Below are positions 33,063-41,799 of a DNA stretch of 64,000 bases, in pieces (the stretch's first letter is position 1; the number at the start of each line of letters is the position of its first letter). This DNA comes from Solitalea agri (GTDB taxonomy: Bacteria; Bacteroidota; Bacteroidia; Sphingobacteriales; Sphingobacteriaceae): NCBI RefSeq assembly GCF_023914155.1, contig NZ_JAMWYS010000035.1, positions 94,016 through 158,015 on the forward strand, given 5' to 3'. Below the pieces are notes generated by a model that was given only the letters and a program-made list of their open reading frames with translations, made no database searches and was not told the DNA's origin. The position numbers and the translations under genes are program-made.

Positions 33063-35876
33063 ATGCCAAGAAACGAAAGTATTAAATCTGTCCTCATTAT
33101 CGGTTCTGGTCCCATCATTATCGGCCAGGCATGCGAATTCGATTATTCAGGTTCCCAAGCAGCATTATCATTAAAAGAAGAAGGTATTGAGGTTTCGATT
33201 ATCAACTCGAACCCTGCTACCATTATGACTGATAATGTTATTGGAGATCATGTTTACCTTTTGCCACTTAATTGCGAAAGCATTGAGCAAATTTTGCAAG
33301 AGCGTAAGATCGATGCAGTATTGCCAACAATGGGTGGACAAACTGCGTTGAACCTTGCTAAAGAGGCAGAAGAACGTGGAATTTGGGCTAAGTATGGTGT
33401 TAAGGTTATCGGTGTTGATGTTGCAGCGATTGAAAAAACCGAAAACCGTGAAGAGTTCCGTCAGTTAATGATTGATATTGGAGTGGGTGTTGCCCCTTCA
33501 AAAATTGCGAATTCTTTCCTTGAGGGTAAAGAGGCTGCGCAAGAGATTGGCTTTCCTTTGGTAATCCGTCCTTCGTACACGCTTGGCGGTTCCGGAGGTG
33601 GTTTCGTACATAAAAAAGAAGAGTTTGATGCCGCATTAAACCGTGGTTTGCAAGCTTCTCCAACACACGAAGTGTTAGTAGAAAAAGCGGTTATTGGTTG
33701 GAAAGAATATGAATTGGAGCTTTTGCGTGATGGAAATGACAATGTGATCATTATCTGTTCGATTGAAAACTTCGACCCAATGGGTATTCATACCGGAGAT
33801 TCAATTACTGTTGCGCCTGCAATGACCTTATCAGATCGTTGTTACCAGGACATGCGTAACCAGGCTATCAAAATGATGCGTGCCATCGGAAACTTTGCCG
33901 GAGGATGTAACGTTCAGTTTTCGGTAAGTCCTGATGATGAAAAAATCATTGCTATTGAGATCAATCCACGTGTTTCTCGCTCATCGGCCCTGGCATCAAA
34001 AGCTACGGGTTACCCGATTGCAAAAATTGCTGCTAAACTGGCAATTGGCTACAATTTGGATGAGATTGAAAACCAAATTACCAAAACCACTTCTGCATAC
34101 TTCGAGCCTTCACTTGATTATGTAATTGTTAAGATTCCTCGTTTTAACTTCCAGAAATTTAAAGGGGCTAATAAGCAGTTAGGCCTTCAAATGAAATCGG
34201 TTGGTGAGGTAATGGGAATTGGTCGTAGTTTTATTGAAGCGCTTCAAAAAGCTTGTCAATCGTTAGAAATCGGACGATATGGCCTTGGCGCTGACGGCAA
34301 GCAATTAAAGGATCTTGACAAAATTATGTATAGCCTTGAGCATCCAAGCTGGGACAGATTGTTCCACGTAAAAGATGCTTTAGCCTTAGGCGTACCAGTG
34401 TCTTCTGTTCAGAAAGCTACAAAGATCGATCGTTGGTTCTTAATGCAAATTCAGGATCTTGTTCACATTGAATTGGAGATCAAACGCTATACATTGGCAA
34501 ATCTTCCTAAAGAGTTGCTAATGAATGCGAAGCAAAAAGGATACTCTGACCTTCAATTAGCTTATTTACTAGGTGTTGAAGAGGATGATATTTACAATAA
34601 ACGTAAAGAGCTTGGAATTCGCAGGGTTTACAAAATGGTAGATACTTGTGCAGCAGAGTTCCCTGCCCAAACACCATACTATTACTCAACTTACGAGGGT
34701 GAGAATGAATCAATTCCATCTGATAAGAAAAAGATCATCGTTTTAGGTTCAGGCCCAAATCGTATCGGGCAGGGGATCGAGTTTGATTATTCATGTGTAC
34801 ACGGATTATTGGCTGCTAAAGAAACAGGTTTTGAAGCAATCATGGTTAACTGTAACCCTGAAACCGTTTCTACCGACTTTAACATGGCTGATAAACTTTA
34901 TTTCGAGCCGGTATTCTGGGAGCATGTTCGCGAAATCATTGATCTTGAAAAACCAGAAGGTGTTATTGTTCAGTTAGGTGGTCAAACAGCTTTAAAAATG
35001 GCTGAATTGCTTCACAAGAATAATATTAAGATCATCGGTACCTCATTCCCGGATATGGACGTTGCTGAAGACCGTGGTCGTTTTTCTGATTTGTTGAAAG
35101 ATTTGGATATTCCTTATCCTAGATACGGTGTGGCACACTCTGCTGACGAGGCAATTAAAGTGGCCAATGAAGTTGGTTATCCTGTATTGGTTCGTCCTAG
35201 TTACGTATTAGGTGGACAAGGAATGGAAATCGTTATCAATGATGAAGAGTTAGAGCGTGCAGTAGTTAAGTTGCTTCGTCACATGCCTGATAATAAGATC
35301 CTGATCGACCATTTCCTTGATCGTGCAGAAGAGTCGGAGTCAGATTCAATTTGTGATGGCGAAGATGTTCATATTATTGGACTAATGGAGCATATTGAAC
35401 CGGCAGGTATTCACTCAGGTGACTCAAGCGCTGTACTTCCTCCTTTCAGTTTATCTCAAAATGTTCAGGATAAAATGAAAGAATACACGATTAAATTGGC
35501 TAAATCGCTAAATGTAAAAGGCTTATTAAACATTCAGTTTGCTATTAAGAATGAGAACGTTTATGTTATTGAGGCCAATCCACGTGCTTCTCGTACAGTT
35601 CCTTTCATTGCTAAAGCCTACGATGTTCCTTACATTAATATTGCTGCTAAAGTAATGCTTGGTGTAAATAAGCTGAAAGATTTTACGATCGTAGAGAAAC
35701 CTAAGGGATATGCTATAAAAGAGCCAGTGTTCTCCTTTGAGAAATTCCCTGAAGTAAATAAGGAGTTAGGCCCTGAAATGAAATCAACAGGTGAAGCAAT
35801 CCGATTTATTAAAGATCTGGAGGATCCGTACTTCCGCCATTTGGTAAAAGAAAAATCAATGTATTTGTCTAAATAG
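33063..35876 (+). CDS. carB: carbamoyl-phosphate synthase large subunit, without allosteric domain
   Basis: 937 aa. Makes carbamoyl phosphate from bicarbonate, ammonia (via CarA) and two ATP for arginine and pyrimidine synthesis. Two homologous ATP-grasp halves, each with a VLIIGSGP/IVLGSGPNRIGQG opening (about 9 and 558) and an RPSY block. E. coli CarB has about 1073 residues; this one stops at FRHLVKEKSMYLSK, about where the C-terminal MGS-like allosteric domain would begin, so ornithine/UMP regulation through that domain is absent. carA is not adjacent. It feeds ArgF' of the arginine operon. Confidence 0.96.
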   Translation: MPRNESIKSVLIIGSGPIIIGQACEFDYSGSQAALSLKEEGIEVSIINSNPATIMTDNVIGDHVYLLPLNCESIEQILQERKIDAVLPTMGGQTALNLAKEAEERGIWAKYGVKVIGVDVAAIEKTENREEFRQLMIDIGVGVAPSKIANSFLEGKEAAQEIGFPLVIRPSYTLGGSGGGFVHKKEEFDAALNRGLQASPTHEVLVEKAVIGWKEYELELLRDGNDNVIIICSIENFDPMGIHTGDSITVAPAMTLSDRCYQDMRNQAIKMMRAIGNFAGGCNVQFSVSPDDEKIIAIEINPRVSRSSALASKATGYPIAKIAAKLAIGYNLDEIENQITKTTSAYFEPSLDYVIVKIPRFNFQKFKGANKQLGLQMKSVGEVMGIGRSFIEALQKACQSLEIGRYGLGADGKQLKDLDKIMYSLEHPSWDRLFHVKDALALGVPVSSVQKATKIDRWFLMQIQDLVHIELEIKRYTLANLPKELLMNAKQKGYSDLQLAYLLGVEEDDIYNKRKELGIRRVYKMVDTCAAEFPAQTPYYYSTYEGENESIPSDKKKIIVLGSGPNRIGQGIEFDYSCVHGLLAAKETGFEAIMVNCNPETVSTDFNMADKLYFEPVFWEHVREIIDLEKPEGVIVQLGGQTALKMAELLHKNNIKIIGTSFPDMDVAEDRGRFSDLLKDLDIPYPRYGVAHSADEAIKVANEVGYPVLVRPSYVLGGQGMEIVINDEELERAVVKLLRHMPDNKILIDHFLDRAEESESDSICDGEDVHIIGLMEHIEPAGIHSGDSSAVLPPFSLSQNVQDKMKEYTIKLAKSLNVKGLLNIQFAIKNENVYVIEANPRASRTVPFIAKAYDVPYINIAAKVMLGVNKLKDFTIVEKPKGYAIKEPVFSFEKFPEVNKELGPEMKSTGEAIRFIKDLEDPYFRHLVKEKSMYLSK

Positions 35877-35900
35877 ATCAATTTAATACATGAAAATTTT

Positions 35901-35936
35901 AAGCTCCCGGATAGTTTTTATCCGGGAGCTTTTATT
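35901..35936 (+). terminator. intrinsic terminator
   Basis: AAGCTCCCGGATA (35901-35913), 5-nt loop, TATCCGGGAGCTT (35919-35931), then TTATTTT. Ends carB. Confidence 0.92.
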
Positions 35937-36062
35937 TTGAGGATGGCCGAACAGATCATAAAACCGTCTATTGTTTTGTATTGCAGTTAAACATAAGTAA
36001 ATTAGGGTATCATCTAAATTTTGAGAAAATAATAACACGCTATTTATCTAAAATTTAACATT

Positions 36063-36644
36063 ATGAAAAAGCTCTCTACACTATTTATTTTGCTGTTAAC
36101 AGTTACGTTTACTGTTAAAGCACAAACCCAAAGGGGAAACTTTCTAATTGGGGCACAACTCGCTAATATTAATGGAGTATTTCAAAGTGGAAATAGTGCA
36201 TTTACTTTCGGGTTAACTCCTATGGTTGGATTTTTTATTAAAGATAATGTGGCTGTTGGACCGAATGTGAATTTTCAATATGCTCATAATGATGGCGATA
36301 ATACATTTATTTGGGGTGTGGGTGCCTTTGGTCGAAAGTATTTTCATGATCCAACTATCGACTTTTCTAAACACAGCAGTTGGTTTTTTGAGGCTAATGC
36401 AGGAATTCAGGGCGTAAATACAGCCGGAAGTAATACAAATGGTTTGGGCTTAGGGTTTGGTCCGGGTTTGGCTTATTTTCTTACTCCAAACATAGGCCTC
36501 GAAGGCTTGCTCAAATATGATCTTACATTAGGTTTCGGAAGTTCAGTTACAACTAATCAAGTCAGTTTAAATTTAGGATTCCAGATTTATTTGCATAAGG
36601 ACAAAGCCAAAAACATTATTGAACAAGAAAAAAGCGGTCAATAA
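36063..36644 (+). CDS. outer-membrane beta-barrel protein
   Basis: 193 aa; signal peptide about 1-20 (TVKAQ). The mature part alternates hydrophobic beta strands with short turns (FLIGAQLANINGVF, FTFGLTPMVGFFI, VAVGPNVNFQYAHN, GVGAFGRKYF, LGFGPGLAYFL, VSLNLGFQIYL), typical of small OmpW/porin-like barrels of about eight strands. A short lysine-rich tail follows the last strand. No specific function assignable. Monocistronic, convergent with the 2H phosphoesterase gene. Confidence 0.82.
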   Translation: MKKLSTLFILLLTVTFTVKAQTQRGNFLIGAQLANINGVFQSGNSAFTFGLTPMVGFFIKDNVAVGPNVNFQYAHNDGDNTFIWGVGAFGRKYFHDPTIDFSKHSSWFFEANAGIQGVNTAGSNTNGLGLGFGPGLAYFLTPNIGLEGLLKYDLTLGFGSSVTTNQVSLNLGFQIYLHKDKAKNIIEQEKSGQ

Positions 36645-36678
36645 AAGCTTTTGATACACATTATTGAAAGGAGTTGTT

Positions 36679-37242
36679 TTAACCGACAACTCCTTTCTTA
36701 AGTTTAAATGAGGTGTGAGCACGCCAATGCTTGCCATCGTGCTTAAGCAAGTGAAATTCACTTACATCAAAGGTTCGCACATAGTTCAAATTTTCAAATT
36801 CTAACCAAGCCATCTTTCTGGCTTCCAGCGAAAGGTCTCTATATGCAATGGTTAAATGAGGTGTATACCTTGCAGAAGGTTCAAGATGAAGTATACTCAT
36901 CGACTGATTGTTTAGAAACGTAACTAATCGTTCGTAGAATTGATGAAGATTGGAAGTGTCGGTAAGTTTTACGTACACTACATCACTTTTCTTCCCGGTA
37001 AAAAAACCAAACCCCTCAAGATTAATCTTGAACGAGAACTCATGTTTTGTAAAATGACGGAGCTCACTTATAAGCGTATTGATAAATGACTCTTTGAGTA
37101 CGAAAGGTGGTTTTAATGTAATATGGGGTAATACTTTTAATCCGTATGTTGCGTTATATTTTGTTGCAAACAATTCTTTCCATGCAATAATCTCATTGGA
37201 TATAAGTTCATTAGGAAGTATCGCCAGCAGGTATAAGCCCAT
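36679..37242 (-). CDS. 2H phosphoesterase / 2'-5' RNA ligase family protein
   Basis: 187 aa. Two H-x-T motifs characteristic of 2H phosphoesterases: His40-Thr42 in PHITLKPP and His129-Thr131 in PHLTIAY. The fold acts on 2'-5' or cyclic phosphodiesters in RNA or nucleotides; the physiological substrate is not predictable. Divergent from the acyl-CoA ligase gene, with about 95 bases in between. Confidence 0.88.
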   Translation of the reverse strand: MGLYLLAILPNELISNEIIAWKELFATKYNATYGLKVLPHITLKPPFVLKESFINTLISELRHFTKHEFSFKINLEGFGFFTGKKSDVVYVKLTDTSNLHQFYERLVTFLNNQSMSILHLEPSARYTPHLTIAYRDLSLEARKMAWLEFENLNYVRTFDVSEFHLLKHDGKHWRAHTSFKLKKGVVG

Positions 37243-37310
37243 GTTTAGCTATTATTTATTTTATGCGTGCATTTAGTTTTGCATTTATTTCTAGGGCACA
37301 AGAAAGAAAT

Positions 37311-37318
37311 TATCTTTG
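37311..37318 (+). promoter_or_regulatory. -7 element of the acyl-CoA ligase promoter
   Basis: TATCTTTG, perfect TAnnTTTG. It places the transcript start near 37325, only about a dozen bases before the ATG at 37338, arguing against the upstream in-frame TTG at 37332. Confidence 0.55.
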
Positions 37319-37337
37319 CTATCCTTTTTAATTGTTT

Positions 37338-39233
37338 ATGAAGACTATAATAGATCTTTTTGAAGAAAGTGTAGCTAAATATAGCAATAATCCATTTTTG
37401 TGGGAGAAGCGCGGTGATACGTTTGAACCACTATCTTATGCGCAAACCCATGCTCAGGTTCATCAACTGGGCGCAGGGTTAATGGCTTTGGGAGTTGAAA
37501 AAAATGATAAGGTTGCATTTCTTTCTGAAGGCCGCAACACATGGATAATAGGTGAATTGGGAATATTATATGCTGGTGCTATTAATGTTCCTTTATCAGT
37601 TAAGTTGGAAGAAAGTAACGATTTGATCTTTCGCATTATACATTCCGATGCTAAGTTTATAATGGTTTCAGGGAGACATCTTTCTAAGATAAGAGCTATT
37701 ATTACCAATTTACCGAATGTAGAAAAGGTCATTGTTTTTGATGAGCTTGATCAATACGAAGAAAGGGAGATGTTTATCGGTGATATTTTGAAAATGGGAA
37801 CCGATTTCCTGAATACAAAACCATCAGCATTTGAGAATCGCTATAAATTAATTAAGGATAACGATTATGCAAATATCAGTTATACCTCCGGAACTACTGC
37901 CGATCCTAAGGGCATTATCCTTTCACATCGTAATTATACTGCTAATGTTGAACAGGCTTTGAGCCTGATGAATATTCCAACCAACTGGAGAACATTGATC
38001 ATTTTGCCTCTGGATCATTGTTTTGCCCACGTTGCCGGTTTTTATAGCTTCATGGCTTCGGGTGCCAGTGTTGCCACGGTTGACCCTGGTAAGAACACTA
38101 TGGACACGCTTAAGAATATTCCGATAAATATGAAGGAAATTAGACCGAATCTCCTTTTAAGTGTTCCTGCATTGGCTAAAAACTTCAAAAAAAATATTGA
38201 AACATCCATTAAGCAGAAGGGAGGCTTTACGGAAAAGCTTTTCAATCACGCCCTGAAAATAGCCTACAACTACAATCAGGAAGGATTTAATAAAGGGAAG
38301 GGTATTCACCTTCTGTATAAACCTTTGCTTGCAATCTATGATAAACTGGTTTTCTCAAAAGTTCGGGATGCGTTTGGGGGACAGCTTAGTTTCTTTATTG
38401 GAGGAGGGGCTCTCCTAGATATTGACTTACAACGCTTTTTTTATGCAATAGGGGTTCCTATGTTCCAGGGTTATGGCCTTTCTGAAGCTACTCCTATCAT
38501 TTCGTCTAACTCAGTAAAAAAGCACAAATTAGGTTCATCAGGGTATTTGGTACAGCCAATGGAGCTCAAGATTTGCGATGATAATGGAAATGCCTTGCCA
38601 GTTGGACAAAAGGGAGAGATAGTGATCAAGGGTGAAAACGTTATGATTGGCTACTGGAAGAATGAATTGGCTACCGACGAAACAATTAAGAACGGTTGGC
38701 TCCATACGGGCGATTTGGGATATATGGATGCGGATGGTTTCTTGTACGTTTTGGGCAGGTTTAAGAGTCTATTAATAGGGAGCGACGGCGAAAAATATAG
38801 TCCTGAAGGTATTGAAGAGTCGATGGTGCAAAACTCGAAGTATATAGATCAGGTAATGCTCCATAATAATCAGGATGCGTATACTACTGCATTACTTGTA
38901 CCTAATAAAGAATCATTAAAGGCTTATTTGAAACAACGTAATTTAAATTGGGATAGTAAAGAGGGAAAGAGGGAGGCTATTAAACTATTGCAGTCGGAGG
39001 TTAATGAATATAAAGGTAAAGGTAAATTTGCAGGTATGTTTCCTGAGCGCTGGTTACCTGCTACATTTGCTGTTCTGCCAGAAGGATTTACCGAGCAAAA
39101 CCACTTTTTAAATAGTACTATGAAAATGGTTAGAGGTAAAATAACAGATTATTATCAATCACGAATTGATGCATTATATACTTCTGAAGGAAAAAATGTT
39201 TTAAATGACGATAATCTTAAATCGTTAAACTGA
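37338..39233 (+). CDS. long-chain fatty-acid--CoA ligase (AMP-forming)
   Basis: 631 aa. Activates fatty acids through an acyl-adenylate. Adenylate-forming motifs: YTSGTTADPKGIILSH (P-loop-like, about 181-196), FQGYGLSEATPI (about 379-390), GWLHTGDLGYMDADGFLYVLGR (about 454-475). The final Lys-containing segment (STMKMVRGKI) near the C-terminus matches the A10 motif. A full-length FadD15/ACSL-type enzyme. Start chosen at the ATG at 37338. Monocistronic with a strong terminator. Confidence 0.92.
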   Translation: MKTIIDLFEESVAKYSNNPFLWEKRGDTFEPLSYAQTHAQVHQLGAGLMALGVEKNDKVAFLSEGRNTWIIGELGILYAGAINVPLSVKLEESNDLIFRIIHSDAKFIMVSGRHLSKIRAIITNLPNVEKVIVFDELDQYEEREMFIGDILKMGTDFLNTKPSAFENRYKLIKDNDYANISYTSGTTADPKGIILSHRNYTANVEQALSLMNIPTNWRTLIILPLDHCFAHVAGFYSFMASGASVATVDPGKNTMDTLKNIPINMKEIRPNLLLSVPALAKNFKKNIETSIKQKGGFTEKLFNHALKIAYNYNQEGFNKGKGIHLLYKPLLAIYDKLVFSKVRDAFGGQLSFFIGGGALLDIDLQRFFYAIGVPMFQGYGLSEATPIISSNSVKKHKLGSSGYLVQPMELKICDDNGNALPVGQKGEIVIKGENVMIGYWKNELATDETIKNGWLHTGDLGYMDADGFLYVLGRFKSLLIGSDGEKYSPEGIEESMVQNSKYIDQVMLHNNQDAYTTALLVPNKESLKAYLKQRNLNWDSKEGKREAIKLLQSEVNEYKGKGKFAGMFPERWLPATFAVLPEGFTEQNHFLNSTMKMVRGKITDYYQSRIDALYTSEGKNVLNDDNLKSLN

Positions 39234-39242
39234 TAAAAAAGA

Positions 39243-39271
39243 AGCGGCCGATAAAGAAATTATCGGCCGCT
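39243..39271. terminator. bidirectional hairpin terminator
   Basis: AGCGGCCGATAA (39243-39254), AGAAA loop, TTATCGGCCGCT (39260-39271), 12-bp perfect GC-rich stem between convergent genes. An A-tract precedes it, serving the minus-strand gene; no long T-run on the plus strand. Confidence 0.82.
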
Positions 39272-39292
39272 ATTGCTCAAAAAAATTAAAGA

Positions 39293-39601
39293 TTAATTGT
39301 TTTCATCTTCCCTGAATGCTTTGTAGCAAGAAACGATGTACCATAGGCATCCTATGGAAATCATTATCAATTCTGGGATAGAAATACCTGTATACGTGCC
39401 TACCACTAATGTTACGATCATTAACAATGCAGGGAGGATTATTTCTTTACGATAAAATTTGCTTTCTGTTTGCTCATTGATTTCTTCTCCAGGGATCTCA
39501 TAAACTGATGAAGCTTTGGATAATCGAGAAACATGAGGAATTTTTTCTCTTTGAGGTTTTGTTTTTAAACTCAAAGGTTTTGTGTCAAAGTTTAATTCCA
39601 T
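39293..39601 (-). CDS. hypothetical small membrane protein
   Basis: 102 aa from the ATG at 39599-39601 (the frame extends to a TTG at 39667 with no support). Residues 1-50 are polar and basic (KTKPQREKIPHVSRLSK); two hydrophobic helices at about 53-72 (IILPALLMIVTLVVGTYTG) and 75-92 (ELIMISIGCLWYIVSCY), then an acidic end (REDENN). No family recognised. Last of the minus-strand series from HU to here. Confidence 0.65.
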   Translation of the reverse strand: MELNFDTKPLSLKTKPQREKIPHVSRLSKASSVYEIPGEEINEQTESKFYRKEIILPALLMIVTLVVGTYTGISIPELIMISIGCLWYIVSCYKAFREDENN

Positions 39602-39766
39602 AGAGTAGATTGTTTTTGCCCGGTCAAAATTATTTCTTTTTGCGTAATTAAAAATTAAAACAGCCAAGTATTTTTATTTTACGTACATATACGTAGTTAA
39701 TAAGATAACTATTATTACTGAAGGTTTAATTACTTTAGCTAAAATAAATTACCGGAAGATGCACAG

Positions 39767-40300
39767 TTATTTTCTGTTAATCATAGAACTATTGTATTCC
39801 GCTGATTTGTTTTTAGGAATACTTAATGAAATCCAATCACCTTTTTTAATAAGCTTTCCTAGTTGAACAATCTGTCCAACGTGATAGGCATAATGATTTA
39901 CCTGGCGATTAATTGCATCTAAAGCAGTATGCGCTTCAGCCCGAATGAAAACCGTTTTTAAGAGGTCTTTTTCATCCATTGAGCTAAGAAGTGTAGTAAG
40001 GATCAGCCAACCCTCCTCCCAAATTTTTAACAGCTTTTCTGTAGATAGTTGCTGTTCATTAAATTCCGCATCACGGTTACGGTTTGGTTTTTCTCCATCT
40101 GAAGTAAAGAAGTCTGTAAACCTTGATTTCATATTGCCGCTGATATGTTGTATCTGAATGGCTATACTATTAGTGTTTTCATCAGGTGTAAAGTGCATTT
40201 CTTGCTCTGTGAGTTGAGCAAAAGTTCTTTCTGCCAGATCTTTTTGAGATGCAAATACCTTTTTAATGTTTTCAAGGTAAACTTGTCCAATTGTTTCCAT
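39767..40300 (-). CDS. DUF1572/DinB-superfamily protein
   Basis: 177 aa. DUF1572 member of the DinB fold: IAIQIQHISGNMKSRFTDF with a metal-ligand His near 53, AHTALDAINRQVNHYAYHVGQIVQLGKL with His residues near 137 and 141. Likely metal-binding four-helix bundle; activity unknown. Only three bases separate it from the radA stop, so it is translated from the radA transcript. Third DinB-type gene in this window. Confidence 0.87.
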   Translation of the reverse strand: METIGQVYLENIKKVFASQKDLAERTFAQLTEQEMHFTPDENTNSIAIQIQHISGNMKSRFTDFFTSDGEKPNRNRDAEFNEQQLSTEKLLKIWEEGWLILTTLLSSMDEKDLLKTVFIRAEAHTALDAINRQVNHYAYHVGQIVQLGKLIKKGDWISLSIPKNKSAEYNSSMINRK

Positions 40301-40303
40301 TTA

Positions 40304-41692
40304 TTAGCCAAATAAGTAACCGAATACTTCTTCTATTTTACCTACACTAACAATGGCAATGTTAAATCGTTTTAAGTCGAGTGATTTTTGATTGTATTTT
40401 GAAATGAATATTTGATCGAATCCAAGTTTTTCAGCTTCAGCAATTCGTTGCTCAATACGGTTTACGGCTCTTATTTCACCTGAAAGACCGACCTCGGCGG
40501 CAAAACAGGTTTTATATGAAACAGGAATATCTTCGTTTGATGAGATGATTGCAACAACGAGTCCTAGGTCAATAGCTGGGTCCTCAATCCGAATACCTCC
40601 GGTAATATTTACAAAAACATCTTTCATTCCCAGTTTAAAGCCACCCCGTTTTTCAAGTACTGCCAACAGCATGTTCATACGTCGTGTATCAAAACCTGTG
40701 GCAGAACGCTGAGGTGTTCCATAAGCCGAATGACTTACCAGGGCCTGTGTCTCGACTAGCATTGTACGTGCACCTTCTAGGGTAGCTGATACTGTAACGC
40801 CACTTAGAGGCTCATCACGCTGCGATAATAGTATTTCCGATGGATTAGACACCTCACGTAGTCCGTTGCCCTGCATCTCATAAATGCCCAATTCTGATGC
40901 CGAGCCAAATCGGTTTTTCACAGCTCTTAAAATTCGGTAAGAATAATGTCGATCTCCTTCAAATTGGAGTACAGTATCAACCATGTGCTCCAGAATTTTT
41001 GGGCCTGCAATCATACCGTCTTTGGTGATATGGCCAATAAGGAATACTGGAGTTGAAGTTTCTTTGGCAAAGCGTAGTAATTCTGCTGTGCATTCACGGA
41101 CTTGGGAAACACTTCCCGGTGTTGATTCAATGTGAGCTGAATAAAGCGTTTGAATAGAGTCGACAACTACTATTCCCGGTTCAAGCTCTTCTATTTGCTT
41201 AAAAATATTTTGGGTCGATGTTTCTGTTAGAATGTAGCACTCACCGTTTTGCATACTTTGCTCCAAACGTTCGGCTCTCATTTTGATCTGTTGATCACTT
41301 TCTTCGCCAGAAACATATAAAACCCGATGACCTTTTAGCTGCAAGGCTAACTGTAACATCAGTGTTGACTTTCCAATGCCAGGTTCTCCTCCAATTAGTA
41401 TCAATGAGCCTGGAACAATGCCGCCACCAAGCACCCGATTCAATTCCCCATCAATGGTTTGAATTCGAGATTGTTCCCTGTAGTTTATAGCGTTGATTTC
41501 CTGAGGCTTCTGTGCTCGTTGTGTGCTGGTAGATTGAGAAGCAGCCTTCCAATCAGGTATACTGGTATTGGGCTTTTCAATAACTTCTTCTACAAAGGTA
41601 TTCCATGCCGAACAAGCAGGGCATTTGCCAAGCCATTTCGGCGATTGATAGCCACAGCTTTGACAGAAATAAGAGGTTTTTATTTTTGACAC
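40304..41692 (-). CDS. radA: DNA repair protein RadA
   Basis: 462 aa. RecA-like ATPase that promotes branch migration in recombinational repair. N-terminal zinc finger Cys10, Cys13, Cys24, Cys27; Walker A GGEPGIGKST (101-110); RadA-specific KNRFG (about 262); C-terminal Lon-protease-like domain (AAEVGLSGEIRAV) without its catalytic serine, as usual. Preceded by the long inverted repeat at 41699-41799 that separates it from the RNase E/G gene. Confidence 0.97.
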   Translation of the reverse strand: MSKIKTSYFCQSCGYQSPKWLGKCPACSAWNTFVEEVIEKPNTSIPDWKAASQSTSTQRAQKPQEINAINYREQSRIQTIDGELNRVLGGGIVPGSLILIGGEPGIGKSTLMLQLALQLKGHRVLYVSGEESDQQIKMRAERLEQSMQNGECYILTETSTQNIFKQIEELEPGIVVVDSIQTLYSAHIESTPGSVSQVRECTAELLRFAKETSTPVFLIGHITKDGMIAGPKILEHMVDTVLQFEGDRHYSYRILRAVKNRFGSASELGIYEMQGNGLREVSNPSEILLSQRDEPLSGVTVSATLEGARTMLVETQALVSHSAYGTPQRSATGFDTRRMNMLLAVLEKRGGFKLGMKDVFVNITGGIRIEDPAIDLGLVVAIISSNEDIPVSYKTCFAAEVGLSGEIRAVNRIEQRIAEAEKLGFDQIFISKYNQKSLDLKRFNIAIVSVGKIEEVFGYLFG

Positions 41693-41698
41693 GTTGTT

Positions 41699-41799
41699 AA
41701 TTTGAAAATTTGAGGGTGTGAAAATTTGAAAATTATGGCAATTGCAAAATTGTGTTACCCTATAATTTTCAAATCTTCAAATTAACCTATTTTCAAATT
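41699..41799. repeat. long imperfect intergenic inverted repeat
   Basis: Fills the rng-radA gap. Left arm 41699-41738 and right arm 41758-41799, about 40 nt each, pair over most of their length; both consist of AATTTGAAAATTTGAAAATT-like words. The right arm overlaps the rng stop codon. The transcript would fold into a very long AU-rich hairpin between the two genes. Confidence 0.8.

Noticed and set aside
33063..35876. carB as a truncated pseudogene
   Set aside because: Both ATP-grasp halves are intact and the stop falls at a domain boundary with a proper terminator after it, so it looks like a genuine short form.
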